Assembly: GCA_965214975.1 (NCBI GenBank)
Contig: OZ244055.1
Location: 310,001-374,000 of the forward strand
Reading direction: 5' to 3'
Source: JAJEBT01 sp965214975
GTDB taxonomy: Bacteria > Pseudomonadota > Alphaproteobacteria > MPNO01 > UBA830
DNA length: 64,000 nucleotides
The notes under the pieces were generated by a model, which saw only the letters and a program-made list of their open reading frames with translations, did not search any database and was not told the origin of the DNA. A program made the translations under genes and the position numbers. Below, piece after piece: positions 45,725-55,047 of the stretch (position 1 is its first letter; each line of letters begins with the position of its first letter).

Positions 45725-46515
45725 CCCGGATGCGGGTCGCCACCTGGAACGTCAACTCGGTCCGCCTGCGGCTCGGCCAGCTTCGCCGCGTCGCCGACGC
45801 CCTCGCGCCCGACGTCCTCTGCCTCCAGGAGATCAAGGTGCGCACCGAGGACTTCCCCGCCGCGGAGATCGCGGCGGCCGGTTTCCCGCACCAGCTCGTC
45901 CGCGGCGAGAAGGGCTACAGCGGCGTCGCGATCCTGTCGCGCGCGCCGCTGTCCGGACGCGGCAGCCGCGACTGGTGCGGCAGGGGCGACGCGCGCCACG
46001 TCGCCGGGCTGGTCGGCGGGATCGAGCTCCACAACTTCTACGTTCCCGCCGGCGGCGACGAGCCGGATCCCGCCGCCAACCCGAAATTCGCCCACAAGCT
46101 CGCGTTCCTCGAGGAAGCCGCCGCCTGGTCGGCCGCGCTGGCGCCCGGCCCGGCCCGCGTCCTCGTCGGCGACCTCAACGTCGCGCCCCTGGAGACCGAC
46201 GTGTGGTCGCACCGGCAGCTGCTCAAGGTCGTGAGCCATACCCCCGTCGAGGTCGAGGGCCTCGCCCGGTGGCAGGGCGCGCATGGCTGGGTCGACGCCG
46301 TGCGCCGGATCGTCCCCGAGGACCGGCGCCTCTATTCCTGGTGGAGCTACCGCAACCGCTCGTGGCCCGGCAGCGACCGCGGCCGCCGCCTCGACCACAT
46401 CTGGGTCGGCCCCGGGCTCGCCGGCCGCGTCGCCGACGCCGGCGTCCTGCGCGAGGCGCGGGGCTGGGAGAGGCCGTCCGACCACGCCCCCGTCTGGGCC
46501 GACATCTCGGTCTGA
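45721..46515 (+). CDS. xthA: Exodeoxyribonuclease III / AP endonuclease
   Basis: 264 residues with the full exonuclease III set: TWNVNSVR, Glu in LCLQEIK, YSGVAILSR, GDLNVAPLETD, RRLDHIWV and the terminal SDHAPVWADI. It repairs abasic sites and removes 3' blocking groups. ATG 45721 overlaps the preceding stop. It converges with the dehydrogenase gene 13 bases away. Confidence 0.95.
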   Translation: MTRMRVATWNVNSVRLRLGQLRRVADALAPDVLCLQEIKVRTEDFPAAEIAAAGFPHQLVRGEKGYSGVAILSRAPLSGRGSRDWCGRGDARHVAGLVGGIELHNFYVPAGGDEPDPAANPKFAHKLAFLEEAAAWSAALAPGPARVLVGDLNVAPLETDVWSHRQLLKVVSHTPVEVEGLARWQGAHGWVDAVRRIVPEDRRLYSWWSYRNRSWPGSDRGRRLDHIWVGPGLAGRVADAGVLREARGWERPSDHAPVWADISV

Positions 46516-46528
46516 AGCGGTCCCGGGG

Positions 46529-47644
46529 TCACGGGTCGGGCGGGCCGTAGCCCGGGTGCCGCGGAACCTCCTCGTTCGCCGGGAGGATCCTCCTGCCGCC
46601 GAACCGCTCCTTCCAGCGCTCCACGGCCTCGGGGTTGAAGACGCTGTTCGGCACCTCGCCGTCGAGCGCCCGCAGCACCGAATCGGCGGCCCAGCGGTAG
46701 CCGGGCGCGAGGCCGCTGCCGGCGTTGTGCGAGACCGCGTGGGGCGACAGGGTGATCCTGTCGCCGAGGCGGAGAAGCGGCGAATCCGGCGGGACCGGCT
46801 CGTCGCGGAAGGCGTCGATGGCGGCGCCGGCGATGACGCCGTTCGCGAGCGCGTCGGCGAGCGCCGCCTCGTCCACGTTGCCGCCGCGCGAGGTGTTGAC
46901 GAAGATCGCGCCGGGCTTCATGCGGGCGAACTGCGCGGCGCCCATCATGCCGTCGTTCGCGCGGGTGTAGGTGCAGTGCATCGTGACGATGTCCGACTGC
47001 TCCAGCAGGCGCTCGAGGTCCGTCCTCTCGGCGCCCTTCTCCGCGAAGCGGCTGTCCGGGACGAACGGGTCGCAGGCGATGATGCGCATGCCCCAGGGCG
47101 CGAACAGCTGGGCCACGCGGGCGCCGATGCGGCCGAGTCCGATGATGCCGAGCGTGAGGCCGGGATACCCGTCGCTGGAGCGGGCGCCGAGATAGCTCCC
47201 GGTCACGTCGCCGTCGCGCCACCTGCCGGCCCGCACCGCCGCGTCCTTCTGGGCGGTTTTCTTGAGACGGGCGAGGATCATCGCCACCGTTCCCTCGGCG
47301 ACGCCGTAGCAGTTCGATTCGGTGGGGGCGTGGCACACCAGGATGCCGAGCTCGGTCGCCGCGTCGACGTCCACGTCGTCGGTGCCGACCGTGCACTTGG
47401 CGACGACGCGCAGCCCCGGGCTGGTCTCGAGGATCCGCCGCGTGATCGGGGTCGACCGGATCGAGGTTCCCATCAGCGCGTCGGCGCCGGCGGCGCCGGC
47501 GGCGACCGCGTCCTCGTGGCCGCCGCCGGGGTCGTGCCAGCCGGCGTCGCCGAACGAGAGCGCGCAGCCGTGGCGCTCGAGCCTCTCGTGGCAGTCCGCG
47601 ATCCCCTCGACGGGCGCGAAGACGAAGACCCTGGGCGACGTCAT
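46529..47644 (-). CDS. D-isomer specific 2-hydroxyacid dehydrogenase (phosphoglycerate dehydrogenase-like)
   Basis: 371 residues with the substrate-domain VAKCTVGTDDVDVDAATELG, the NAD site GIIGLGRIGARVA, catalytic Arg in NTSRGG, Glu in FRDEPVP and His in SPHAVSHN. It reduces or oxidises a 2-hydroxy acid. The exact substrate is not evident, and there is no ACT domain as in many SerA proteins. ATG 47644 overlaps the methyltransferase stop (ATGA). It is the last gene of the operon starting with the ABC protein. Confidence 0.88.
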   Translation of the reverse strand: MTSPRVFVFAPVEGIADCHERLERHGCALSFGDAGWHDPGGGHEDAVAAGAAGADALMGTSIRSTPITRRILETSPGLRVVAKCTVGTDDVDVDAATELGILVCHAPTESNCYGVAEGTVAMILARLKKTAQKDAAVRAGRWRDGDVTGSYLGARSSDGYPGLTLGIIGLGRIGARVAQLFAPWGMRIIACDPFVPDSRFAEKGAERTDLERLLEQSDIVTMHCTYTRANDGMMGAAQFARMKPGAIFVNTSRGGNVDEAALADALANGVIAGAAIDAFRDEPVPPDSPLLRLGDRITLSPHAVSHNAGSGLAPGYRWAADSVLRALDGEVPNSVFNPEAVERWKERFGGRRILPANEEVPRHPGYGPPDP

Positions 47645-48153
47645 GCCGTTTCCTTTCCGGTTGTCCGTTCCACGCGGCTCACGAAGTAGCGGCCGGGCCC
47701 GACGCCCGGCGGCGGCGCGAGCGGGATCCATCCGCGGACGCGGTGCTCCTGGTCGCTGAGCACGATCGCGCCTTCCGCCATCAGGTCCGAAAGCGCGGGC
47801 CCGACGGCGGCGGCGAGCCGGGCGTTGGCGGCGCCGTCGCCGGTTCCGATGTCGCAGTGGGCGAGCGCCGCCGGAGCGCCGATGCGGGCGGCCGCCGCGG
47901 GCAGGGTCGCCGTGATCTCCCCGAGGATCATGTGGTCCTCGTCGGGAACGCAGTCGGGATGGGCCGCGACGCGGCGGTCGAACGCGAAGATCTCGCGGTC
48001 GGGGAACAGCGCGCGCAGGTGGTCGTAGGTCCTGCCGTTGCCGAGGCCGAGCTCCAGCACCGGCCCCGGCACCGAGGCCACCAGCCCGGCGGCCATGTTG
48101 AGGCAGTCGCGCTGGGCCGAGACCCTGCGGATGAACGAATCCAGCCGGCTCAT
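47641..48153 (-). CDS. Small class I SAM-dependent methyltransferase-like protein
   Basis: 170 residues with a Rossmann-type motif I, VLELGLGNGRTYDHL, followed by EIFAFDRRVAAHPDC, LGEITATLP and AHCDIGTGDGAANARLA. Substrate unknown. It overlaps the genes on both sides by 4 bases, so it is co-translated with the cNMP-binding protein and dehydrogenase. Confidence 0.8.
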   Translation of the reverse strand: MSRLDSFIRRVSAQRDCLNMAAGLVASVPGPVLELGLGNGRTYDHLRALFPDREIFAFDRRVAAHPDCVPDEDHMILGEITATLPAAAARIGAPAALAHCDIGTGDGAANARLAAAVGPALSDLMAEGAIVLSDQEHRVRGWIPLAPPPGVGPGRYFVSRVERTTGKETA

Positions 48154-48599
48154 CCCTCTTCCCGGCCGCCGCGGAGCTGGGCGTTGGTCGCGTCGAGCCG
48201 CTGGGCGAGCTCCCGCATGACCCCGACCGCGATCTCGGGGAACTCCTCGACCATGCGGAAGAACAGCTCCTTGGTGATTTCCAGCGTCTCGAGCCGCGAC
48301 GTCGCGCGCACGGTCGCGCTGCGCGGCGCGTCCATCAGGATCGCCATCTCGCCGATGATGTCGTTCTTCCCGAGACGCGCCACGGTCACTTCCCCCTCCG
48401 GCGCCTCCACCACCACGTCGGCGCCGCCCTCGAGGACGATGTAGGCCACGTCTCCCGGCTCCCCCTGGCGGAACAGCTCGTGCCCTTCCGGAAAGGTCAG
48501 CCGCTTGCTGGCGAAGGCGATGAGCTTGAGCTTCGCGGGGGCCACCCTGGCGAACAGCGGAAGATTGCGGAGCGCGTCGACCTCTTCGTTCAGGGCCAC
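48150..48599 (-). CDS. Cyclic nucleotide-binding domain protein
   Basis: 149 residues form a single cNMP-binding domain: LPLFARVAPAKLKLIAFAS, FRQGEPGDVAYIVLEGGADVV, GEMAILMDAPRSATVRA and a final helix with LETLEITKELF. No DNA-binding domain is present, so it is not a CRP-type regulator. It follows the large ABC protein by 29 bases and could regulate it in response to cAMP or cGMP, which is inference. The start is GTG 48599. Confidence 0.88.
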   Translation of the reverse strand: MALNEEVDALRNLPLFARVAPAKLKLIAFASKRLTFPEGHELFRQGEPGDVAYIVLEGGADVVVEAPEGEVTVARLGKNDIIGEMAILMDAPRSATVRATSRLETLEITKELFFRMVEEFPEIAVGVMRELAQRLDATNAQLRGGREEG

Positions 48600-48628
48600 G
48601 GTTCGGTCCTTTCCATGGTTGCGCCGGC

Positions 48629-51283
48629 CTACTCGGCCGCGACCAGCTCGCGGAGCAGGGTTCCCTCGCGGTCGAGTTCCTCGAAGCTCCCCTGTTCTAC
48701 CACGCGGCCCGAGCGCATGACGACGACCGCGTCGAAGGCGCGCGCCATCGACGCGCGGTGAACGGCCCAGATCAGGCTCCGGCCGGAGAACTCCGCCCTG
48801 AGGTTCCGCAGGATCGCGCTCTGCGACGCGGCGTCGAGGGCGGCGGTGGCCTCGTCGAGGATCAGGATGTCGGGGCGCTTCAGCACCGACCGCGCGATGC
48901 CGAGTTTCTGGCGCTGCGCGCCGGAGAGACGGCTGCCGCCGCTGCCGACGTGGAACTCCAGGCCGACGCCGCGCACCGCGTCCTCGAGGCCGAGGGACCG
49001 GATGACCTCGGACACCAGCTCGCCGACCGTCTCGGCGGCTCCGGCGCGGCCGTGCGCGATCTTGCCGAACAGCACGTTGTCCTGCAGCGTCGCCGCGGCG
49101 TTGAAGCGCCCGGCGTCGAAGAACTCGATGGCGTTGCGGTACCGCGCGGGCAGGCCGGCCGCGAAGGCCCTGCGGGCCTGCAGCACGCGCCCGCGCAGCT
49201 CGTCGTCGATGATGCCGAGGCGGTGGCGCGCGGGGGCGAGCCTGAAGGGCAGGGAGAGAAGCATCGCGCGTTCCGCGGCGCCCAGCCCCTCGTTGCCGCC
49301 GCCGCGCGCGAGCAGGTGCTGGAATTCCGGCAGATCCTCCGACGAGATGAAGCTGAAGCGCTCGAAGAACGGGTGGTCCGGCGGCAGGTCGGCGAAGATC
49401 TCGACCATCGTCGCGGCGACCCTGCGTCCGGCGTCGAGCAGGGGCCCGGTCAGCCCCTGGCTCTCCAGAAGCGCGAGGACGTGCGGGTGCTCGGCGAGCC
49501 TGTCGATGTCGAAGGTCGGGCCGACCGGGGTGCCGAACAGCAGGTTCTCCGCCAGCGTGGCGTTGTCGTTGTAGCGCTCGACGTCGAAGGGTTCGACGAG
49601 GCCGGCGAACCCGGGCGCCCGCAGGCGCTCGGCGAGCGCGGCGCGCGCCCGCAGGAACCGGGCCGCGATCCCGCCGCGGGTCTCCGGGTCGATGGTGCCG
49701 CGCAGGCCGAGCTCGTAGACGTCCCGGTCGAGCCCGACCATGGCCAGAACCTCGAGGAGCCGCCCGGCGAGCGCCTCCCCGTCCGCGGCGCCCGCCGCGG
49801 CGTAGTCGGTCCAGTCGGCGTCGGGGTCGTCGGTCGAGTTGCCGGTGGCGGCCGCCTCGGCCGCCGACCGGGCGCCGTCGCCGGCCTCCGTCCGGTCCGT
49901 CCCGCCGGGCCGCAGCGGAACGTGGCGCACGCCGTAGAGCAGGTTGTCGCCGACCGTCGACGAGAACATGAACGCGACCGGGCCGACATGGGAGATCCGC
50001 CGCCCGGTGACCGCCTCGGGCAGCGTCTCGGCCCTGCGGCCGGCGATCCGCAGGCTGCCGGCGTCCGGGGGCGCGAGGCGCGCGAGAATCCGGGACAGCT
50101 CCTCCTTGCCGGAACTGCCGGCGCCGACGAGGGCGACCGAGGTTCCGGGCTCCAGCGTGAGCGAGACCGCTTCCAGCAGGCTCGCCCCGGTCTCGTCGGC
50201 GAGGCCCAGGTTGGCGGCCGCGATCTCGCCCCGGAGCGGCGGGATCTCGTCCGGCTCGTCGAGCTGCTGGGCGGCGTCCATCATCCCGCCGGGATCGAAC
50301 TGCGCGACCACCTGCTCGAACTTGATGCGGGCGTCCTGCTGGCGCTGGTAGAAGTTCAGCAACTCCTTCCACGGGGCGGCCAGTTCCTTGTGGGCGGCGA
50401 CGGCCGCGAGCAGGGTGCCGACGTCGAGCCGCCCCTCGATCGCGAGCCAGCCCCCGATCGCGTAGTAGCAGAACGGGCCGAGCTGGTTGATCGAGTTGTT
50501 CAGGAACTTGATGACGAATTTCCAGACGTAGATCCGGAGGCGGACGTCGTAGATCCCGCCGAGATCCCGCGAGAACACCGCGAGCTCCCGCCGCGCCGCG
50601 TTGTGGACGTGGATCTCCTGGACCCCGGCGACCGTCTCGCCGATGCGGTCGGACAGCCTGCGCACCCGCGCCACGCGTTCCTTGGCGAGCCTGTTGACGC
50701 GGCGTTGGAGCCTCGGGATCAGGTAGAGCTGCAGCGGGTAGAGCGACACCGCGGCCAGCGCCATCGTCCAGTTCTGGACGAACAGGAAGCTCAGCGTCAC
50801 CAGAAGGTACCCGCCCTGGTAGACGGGCAGCTTGAAGGCGTCCCCGATGAAGCCGCCGAGGGGCTCGACCTCGGTGGCGATCATGGTGATGACCTCGCCC
50901 TGCGAGGTGCGCCGGAAGCGCGACAGCGGAAAGCGCAGGATCCGCCCGTAGAGGTCGTAGCGCAGCCGCCGCAGCATGCGCTCGCCGGTGACGCCGCTGT
51001 AGACGTTGAGCGCGTACTTGAAGCCCTGGTTGACGACGATGAGAACGAGCAGCAGGCCGGTCAGGGCGAACAGGTAGCCGAGCTGCGAGAACCCGAGCGC
51101 GCCGAGGCCCGGGACGGCGATCCCGATCTCCGTCCGCTCCGCCTGGATGGCGTCGTTGACGATGATCTTGGGAAGCTCGAGAAACGCGTAGAGGAACGGG
51201 AACGAGGCGAGCGCCATCGCCGTCAGGACCAGCTGGCGCTTCAGCGAGAAGCGCGCGATGTAGCGGTAGATGCTCCTGTCCAT
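48629..51283 (-). CDS. Unusual large ABC transporter (membrane domain fused to an expanded NBD)
   Basis: 884 residues, about 300 longer than a normal half-exporter. Residues 1-330 are a type I exporter membrane domain with about six helices. The NBD starts normally, but its Walker A is GAGSSGKEEL (386-395), lacking the Ser/Thr after Lys, and the Q-loop Gln is replaced (SHVGPVAFMF). Between there and the signature LSGAQRQ (786-792) lie three (D/E)N(L/V)L(F/Y)G motifs at about 446, 579 and 735. Walker B ILILDEA and switch AVHR are normal. The insert may be a duplicated or scrambled half-NBD. It is divergent from the glycan genes and may export their product. Confidence 0.88.
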   Translation of the reverse strand: MDRSIYRYIARFSLKRQLVLTAMALASFPFLYAFLELPKIIVNDAIQAERTEIGIAVPGLGALGFSQLGYLFALTGLLLVLIVVNQGFKYALNVYSGVTGERMLRRLRYDLYGRILRFPLSRFRRTSQGEVITMIATEVEPLGGFIGDAFKLPVYQGGYLLVTLSFLFVQNWTMALAAVSLYPLQLYLIPRLQRRVNRLAKERVARVRRLSDRIGETVAGVQEIHVHNAARRELAVFSRDLGGIYDVRLRIYVWKFVIKFLNNSINQLGPFCYYAIGGWLAIEGRLDVGTLLAAVAAHKELAAPWKELLNFYQRQQDARIKFEQVVAQFDPGGMMDAAQQLDEPDEIPPLRGEIAAANLGLADETGASLLEAVSLTLEPGTSVALVGAGSSGKEELSRILARLAPPDAGSLRIAGRRAETLPEAVTGRRISHVGPVAFMFSSTVGDNLLYGVRHVPLRPGGTDRTEAGDGARSAAEAAATGNSTDDPDADWTDYAAAGAADGEALAGRLLEVLAMVGLDRDVYELGLRGTIDPETRGGIAARFLRARAALAERLRAPGFAGLVEPFDVERYNDNATLAENLLFGTPVGPTFDIDRLAEHPHVLALLESQGLTGPLLDAGRRVAATMVEIFADLPPDHPFFERFSFISSEDLPEFQHLLARGGGNEGLGAAERAMLLSLPFRLAPARHRLGIIDDELRGRVLQARRAFAAGLPARYRNAIEFFDAGRFNAAATLQDNVLFGKIAHGRAGAAETVGELVSEVIRSLGLEDAVRGVGLEFHVGSGGSRLSGAQRQKLGIARSVLKRPDILILDEATAALDAASQSAILRNLRAEFSGRSLIWAVHRASMARAFDAVVVMRSGRVVEQGSFEELDREGTLLRELVAAE

Positions 51284-51429
51284 CGGGGTCCGGCGTTCCG
51301 CTCCTGGCTTCGCGATCCGCCGGTGGCGGACGGGCCCGGCCGCGGGTCCGCGGCGCGCGGTTGCTGTATACTGGCCGCGACGGGCCCGTCGGCGCGGGGC
51401 GCGTCGGCCGGACGATAGCGGGGTCGGGA

Positions 51430-52644
51430 ATGACGGGCAACCAGCGGCGGATTCTCGTCTACAGCCATGACAGCTTCGGGCTCGGCCATCTGCGCCGGTG
51501 CCGGGCGATCGCGCACGCGCTGGCCGACGGCGATCCCGAGTCGTCGGTGATCATCCTGTCGGGATCCCCGATCATCGGGAATTTCGACTTCCGCCGGCGC
51601 GTCGACTTCATCCGCGTGCCGGGCGTGATCAAGCTCCGCAACGGCGAGTACACGTCGCGGAGCCTGACCCTCGACGTCGAGGAGACGCTGGCGATGCGCG
51701 CCTCGATCATCCGCCACGCCGCGGAAGTCTTCGCGCCCGACCTGTTCATCGTCGACAAGGAGCCCCTGGGGCTGCGCGGCGAGGTCGGCGAGACCCTGGA
51801 GATGCTGCGGGACCGCGGGACGCCGCTGGCGCTCGGGCTGCGCGACGTGCTCGACGAGCCGGCGCTGCTGGCGCCGGAGTGGGAGCGCAAGAACGTCATG
51901 CCGGCGCTCGAGGATCTCTACGACGAGATCTGGGTCTACGGGTTGCCGCAGATCTGCGATCCGCTCGCCGAGATCCCGGTGCCGCAGGCGGTCCGGCGCA
52001 AGATGGTGTTCACCGGCTATCTCCGGCGCGAGGCGGCGCGCGGCCGGCCGGCCCGCGAGCCCGCGGTCCCGCGGCCCTACCTTCTGGTGACGCCCGGCGG
52101 CGGCGGGGACGGCGAGGTGCTGGTCGACTGGGTGCTCCGCGCCTACGAGCACGACCGGCGGCTTCCGCATCCGGCCCTTCTGCTGCTCGGCCCGTTCATG
52201 CAGAAGGAGCGCCAGAACCGGTTCGCGCGCCGCGCGGAGCGGCTGGCGGACGTCGAGACCATGACCTTCGACGCCAACATCGAGCCGCTGATCGAGGGCG
52301 CCGCGGGAATCGTCGCGATGGGCGGCTACAACACCTTCTGCGAGATCCTGAGCTTCGACAAGCCGGCGCTGATCGTGCCGCGCACGGTGCCGCGCAAGGA
52401 ACAGCTGATCAGGGCCGAGCGGGCCCAGGATCTGGGGCTCCTGGCCATGCTCGCCGACGACGGGATGCGCGACCCCGCGGTCATGGCCACGGCGCTGCGC
52501 CACCTGCCGCAGCAGGCGCGCCCGTCCGACGTCGTCGTTCCCGGCCTGCTCGACGGACTCGAGAGCGTGAACCGGCTCGCCTCGCGTCTCGTGGCCGGCC
52601 GCCGGTGGCCGCGCCTCGCCGTCGCCGGCGAGACCCCCGCATGA
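51430..52644 (+). CDS. MurG/MJ1255-like glycosyltransferase
   Basis: 404 residues with a GT-B fold: ILVYSHDSFGLGHLRRCRAI at the N-terminus, IVDKEPLGLRGEV in the first half, and the nucleotide-sugar site MGGYNTFCEILSF with PALIVPRTVPRKEQ near the end. It is similar in style to the gene at 55628. Acceptor and sugar are unknown. It opens a six-gene overlapping operon, and its stop overlaps the next ATG. Confidence 0.85.
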   Translation: MTGNQRRILVYSHDSFGLGHLRRCRAIAHALADGDPESSVIILSGSPIIGNFDFRRRVDFIRVPGVIKLRNGEYTSRSLTLDVEETLAMRASIIRHAAEVFAPDLFIVDKEPLGLRGEVGETLEMLRDRGTPLALGLRDVLDEPALLAPEWERKNVMPALEDLYDEIWVYGLPQICDPLAEIPVPQAVRRKMVFTGYLRREAARGRPAREPAVPRPYLLVTPGGGGDGEVLVDWVLRAYEHDRRLPHPALLLLGPFMQKERQNRFARRAERLADVETMTFDANIEPLIEGAAGIVAMGGYNTFCEILSFDKPALIVPRTVPRKEQLIRAERAQDLGLLAMLADDGMRDPAVMATALRHLPQQARPSDVVVPGLLDGLESVNRLASRLVAGRRWPRLAVAGETPA

Positions 52645-53897
52645 CCGGTGCCGCGGAAGCCGTCGCGGTGGTCCTGAAGGGATACCCCCGGCTGTCGGAA
52701 ACCTTCGTCGCCCAGGAGCTTCTCGGCCTCGAGCGGCGCGGCCTCGCGCTGCACCTGTTCTCGCTGCGGCATCCGACGGACTCCCGGACCCATCCCGTCC
52801 ACCGGGAGATCGCGGCGCCGGTCACGTACCTGCCGGAATACCTCTGGCGCGAGATCCCGCGCGTGTTCCGGGCGTGGCGGGCCCAGCGGCGGCGGCCCGG
52901 ATACGCCGCCTGCCGCCGCCTGTGGCTCCGCGACCTCGCGCGCGACCGCACGGCGAACCGCGTCCGCCGGTTCGGCCAGGCGCTGGTCCTGGCGCACGAG
53001 ATGCCGGCCGGAACCGCCCTCGTCCACGCCCATTTCCTGCACACGCCCGCATCGGTCGCCCGCTACGCCGCGGCGCTTGCCGGGATGCCCTGGAGCGTGT
53101 CCGCGCACGCGAGGGACATCTGGACCACGCCGGACTGGGAGAAGCGGGAGAAGCTCGCCGACTGCGCGTGGGCGGCGACGTGCTCGGCCCACGCGCGCGA
53201 CCACCTGGCGGCGCTGGCGCCGAGCCCGCGGAAGGTGGAGCTGGTCTATCACGGCCTGGAGGCGGCGCGGTTCCCCGCGCCGGCCGCGGCGTCGGCGCGC
53301 GACGGCGGCGATCCGGCCGATCCGGTGCGCATCCTCTGCGTCGGGCGGGCGGTCGAGAAGAAGGGCGTCGATGTCCTGCTCGAGGCGCTTGCCGGCCTGC
53401 CGGGCGACCTGAACTGGCGGCTCCGGCATGTCGGCGACGGCGAGCTCCTGCCGGCCCTGCGCCGCCGCGCCCGCCGGCTCGGGATCGACGGCCGCGTCCG
53501 CTGGTGCGGCGCGCTGGCGCGCGACGAGGTGATCGAGCGCTACCGCGAGGCGGATCTTCTGGTCCTGGCCAGCCGCGTCGCCCGCGACGGCGACCGCGAC
53601 GGCCTGCCGAACGTCCTGATGGAGGCGCAGATCATGGGCGTCGCCTGCGTTTCCACCCGCGTTTCGGCGATCCCGGAACTCGTCGAGGACGGGCGCACCG
53701 GGATTCTCGTCCCGCCGGAGGACCGCGGGGCCCTCGCGGCCGCGGTCGAGGCGCTCGCGCGCGACCCCGGCCGGCGCGCGCGGCTGGCGGCGGCCGGCGC
53801 GGCGCGCGTGCGCCGGGACTTCTCCTTCGATGCGGGCGCCGACCTGCTTGCCGCCCGTCTCGGGGCGCCGGCGCCGCCGGAGCGCTCGGCGGCGTGA
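52641..53897 (+). CDS. Group 1 (GT4-like) glycosyltransferase
   Basis: 418 residues with an N-terminal LKGYPRLSETFVAQEL block typical of colanic-acid/exopolysaccharide-type glycosyltransferases. VHAHFLHTPASVARY and SAHARDIWTT follow, then the C-terminal VGRAVEKKGVDVLLEAL and DGLPNVLMEAQIMGVACVST with the conserved Glu. ATG 52641 overlaps the preceding stop. Confidence 0.9.
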   Translation: MTGAAEAVAVVLKGYPRLSETFVAQELLGLERRGLALHLFSLRHPTDSRTHPVHREIAAPVTYLPEYLWREIPRVFRAWRAQRRRPGYAACRRLWLRDLARDRTANRVRRFGQALVLAHEMPAGTALVHAHFLHTPASVARYAAALAGMPWSVSAHARDIWTTPDWEKREKLADCAWAATCSAHARDHLAALAPSPRKVELVYHGLEAARFPAPAAASARDGGDPADPVRILCVGRAVEKKGVDVLLEALAGLPGDLNWRLRHVGDGELLPALRRRARRLGIDGRVRWCGALARDEVIERYREADLLVLASRVARDGDRDGLPNVLMEAQIMGVACVSTRVSAIPELVEDGRTGILVPPEDRGALAAAVEALARDPGRRARLAAAGAARVRRDFSFDAGADLLAARLGAPAPPERSAA

Positions 53898-53940
53898 CCC
53901 CGCGTCCCGCGCCGCCCGTTCCCGGGGACGGAGCCCGGAC

Positions 53941-55047
53941 ATGCGGATCGCCTTCTACTCGCCCATGAAGCGGCTGTCGTCCCCGGTGCCGTCCGGCGAC
54001 CGCCAGATGGCCCGCAACCTCGTCCGCGCGCTGGAGACCGCCGGACACGACGTGCGCGTGGCAAGCCGCTTCGTCAGCCGCGACGGGTCCGGGGACGACC
54101 GCAGGCAGCGCCGGCTGGCGGCGGTCGGGGCCCGCCTCGCCGACCGCCTGGCGCGGCGCTGGCGCGGCGCCCCGGATGCGCCGCAGGCCTGGTTCACCTA
54201 TCACGTGTACCACAAGTCGCCCGACTGGCTGGGGCCGCGGATGCGGGAGGCGCTCGGCGTTCCCTACCTCGTCGCCGAAGCCTCGCACGCCCCCGGGCAG
54301 GCCGGCGGCAGATGGGACGTCGGCCACCGTGGCGCGGAGGCGGCGATCCGCGCGGCCGACGCGGTCGTGGGCCTCTCCTCCGGGGACGCGTCCTGCGTCC
54401 TGCCGCTGCTCGCGGACCCCGGACGCTACCACCGCCTCGCGCCGTTCACCGACATCCGGCCGTTCGCCGCCGCGGCCGGCCGGCGCGGGGCCGCCCGCCG
54501 CCCGGGGCCGCCGACGCTGCTTGCCGTCGGCATGATGCGCCGCGGCGACAAGCTCGCGAGCTACCGCGCGCTCGCGGAGGCGCTGCGCGCCCTGGCGGAT
54601 CTCCCGTGGACCCTGCTCGCGGTCGGCGACGGCCCCGCGCGCGGGGAGGTCGCCGCCGCCTTCGGGGGGATCCCGGAAGACCGCCTGCGATGGGCGGGCG
54701 AGGTCGCGCCGGAGGAGCTGCCGGCGCTCTACGCGGACGCCGATCTTCTGCTGTGGCCGGCGGTGAACGAGGCCTACGGCATGGCGCTTCTCGAGGCGCA
54801 GTGCGCGGGGCTGCCGGTGGTCGCCGGCCGCGCGGGAGGCGTCCCGGACATCGTCCGCGACGGCGAGACCGGCCTTCTCGCCGAGCCGGGCGACGCGCCC
54901 GCGCTGGCGGCGGCCGCGAGGCGGCTGCTCGGCGACGCGGAGCGCCGGCGGCGGATGTCCCGCAACGCGCTCCGCGCCACGCGGGCGGGCCACGGCCTCG
55001 AATCCGCGGCGCGCCGGCTCGACGCCGTTCTCGCGCGCTGCGGATGA
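53941..55047 (+). CDS. Glycosyltransferase (GT4-like)
   Basis: 368 residues: RIAFYSPMKRLSSPVPSGDR, a mid-protein AEASHAPGQAGG, LLAVGMMRRGDKLASY, and the GT4 donor site NEAYGMALLEAQCAGLPVVAG. It follows the previous gene by about 40 bases and overlaps the phosphatase gene. Acceptor unknown. Confidence 0.88.
   Translation: MRIAFYSPMKRLSSPVPSGDRQMARNLVRALETAGHDVRVASRFVSRDGSGDDRRQRRLAAVGARLADRLARRWRGAPDAPQAWFTYHVYHKSPDWLGPRMREALGVPYLVAEASHAPGQAGGRWDVGHRGAEAAIRAADAVVGLSSGDASCVLPLLADPGRYHRLAPFTDIRPFAAAAGRRGAARRPGPPTLLAVGMMRRGDKLASYRALAEALRALADLPWTLLAVGDGPARGEVAAAFGGIPEDRLRWAGEVAPEELPALYADADLLLWPAVNEAYGMALLEAQCAGLPVVAGRAGGVPDIVRDGETGLLAEPGDAPALAAAARRLLGDAERRRRMSRNALRATRAGHGLESAARRLDAVLARCG

Noticed and set aside
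48758..51418. Plus-strand 886-codon frame opposite the ABC protein
   Set aside because: It is a shadow of the ABC gene caused by base composition.
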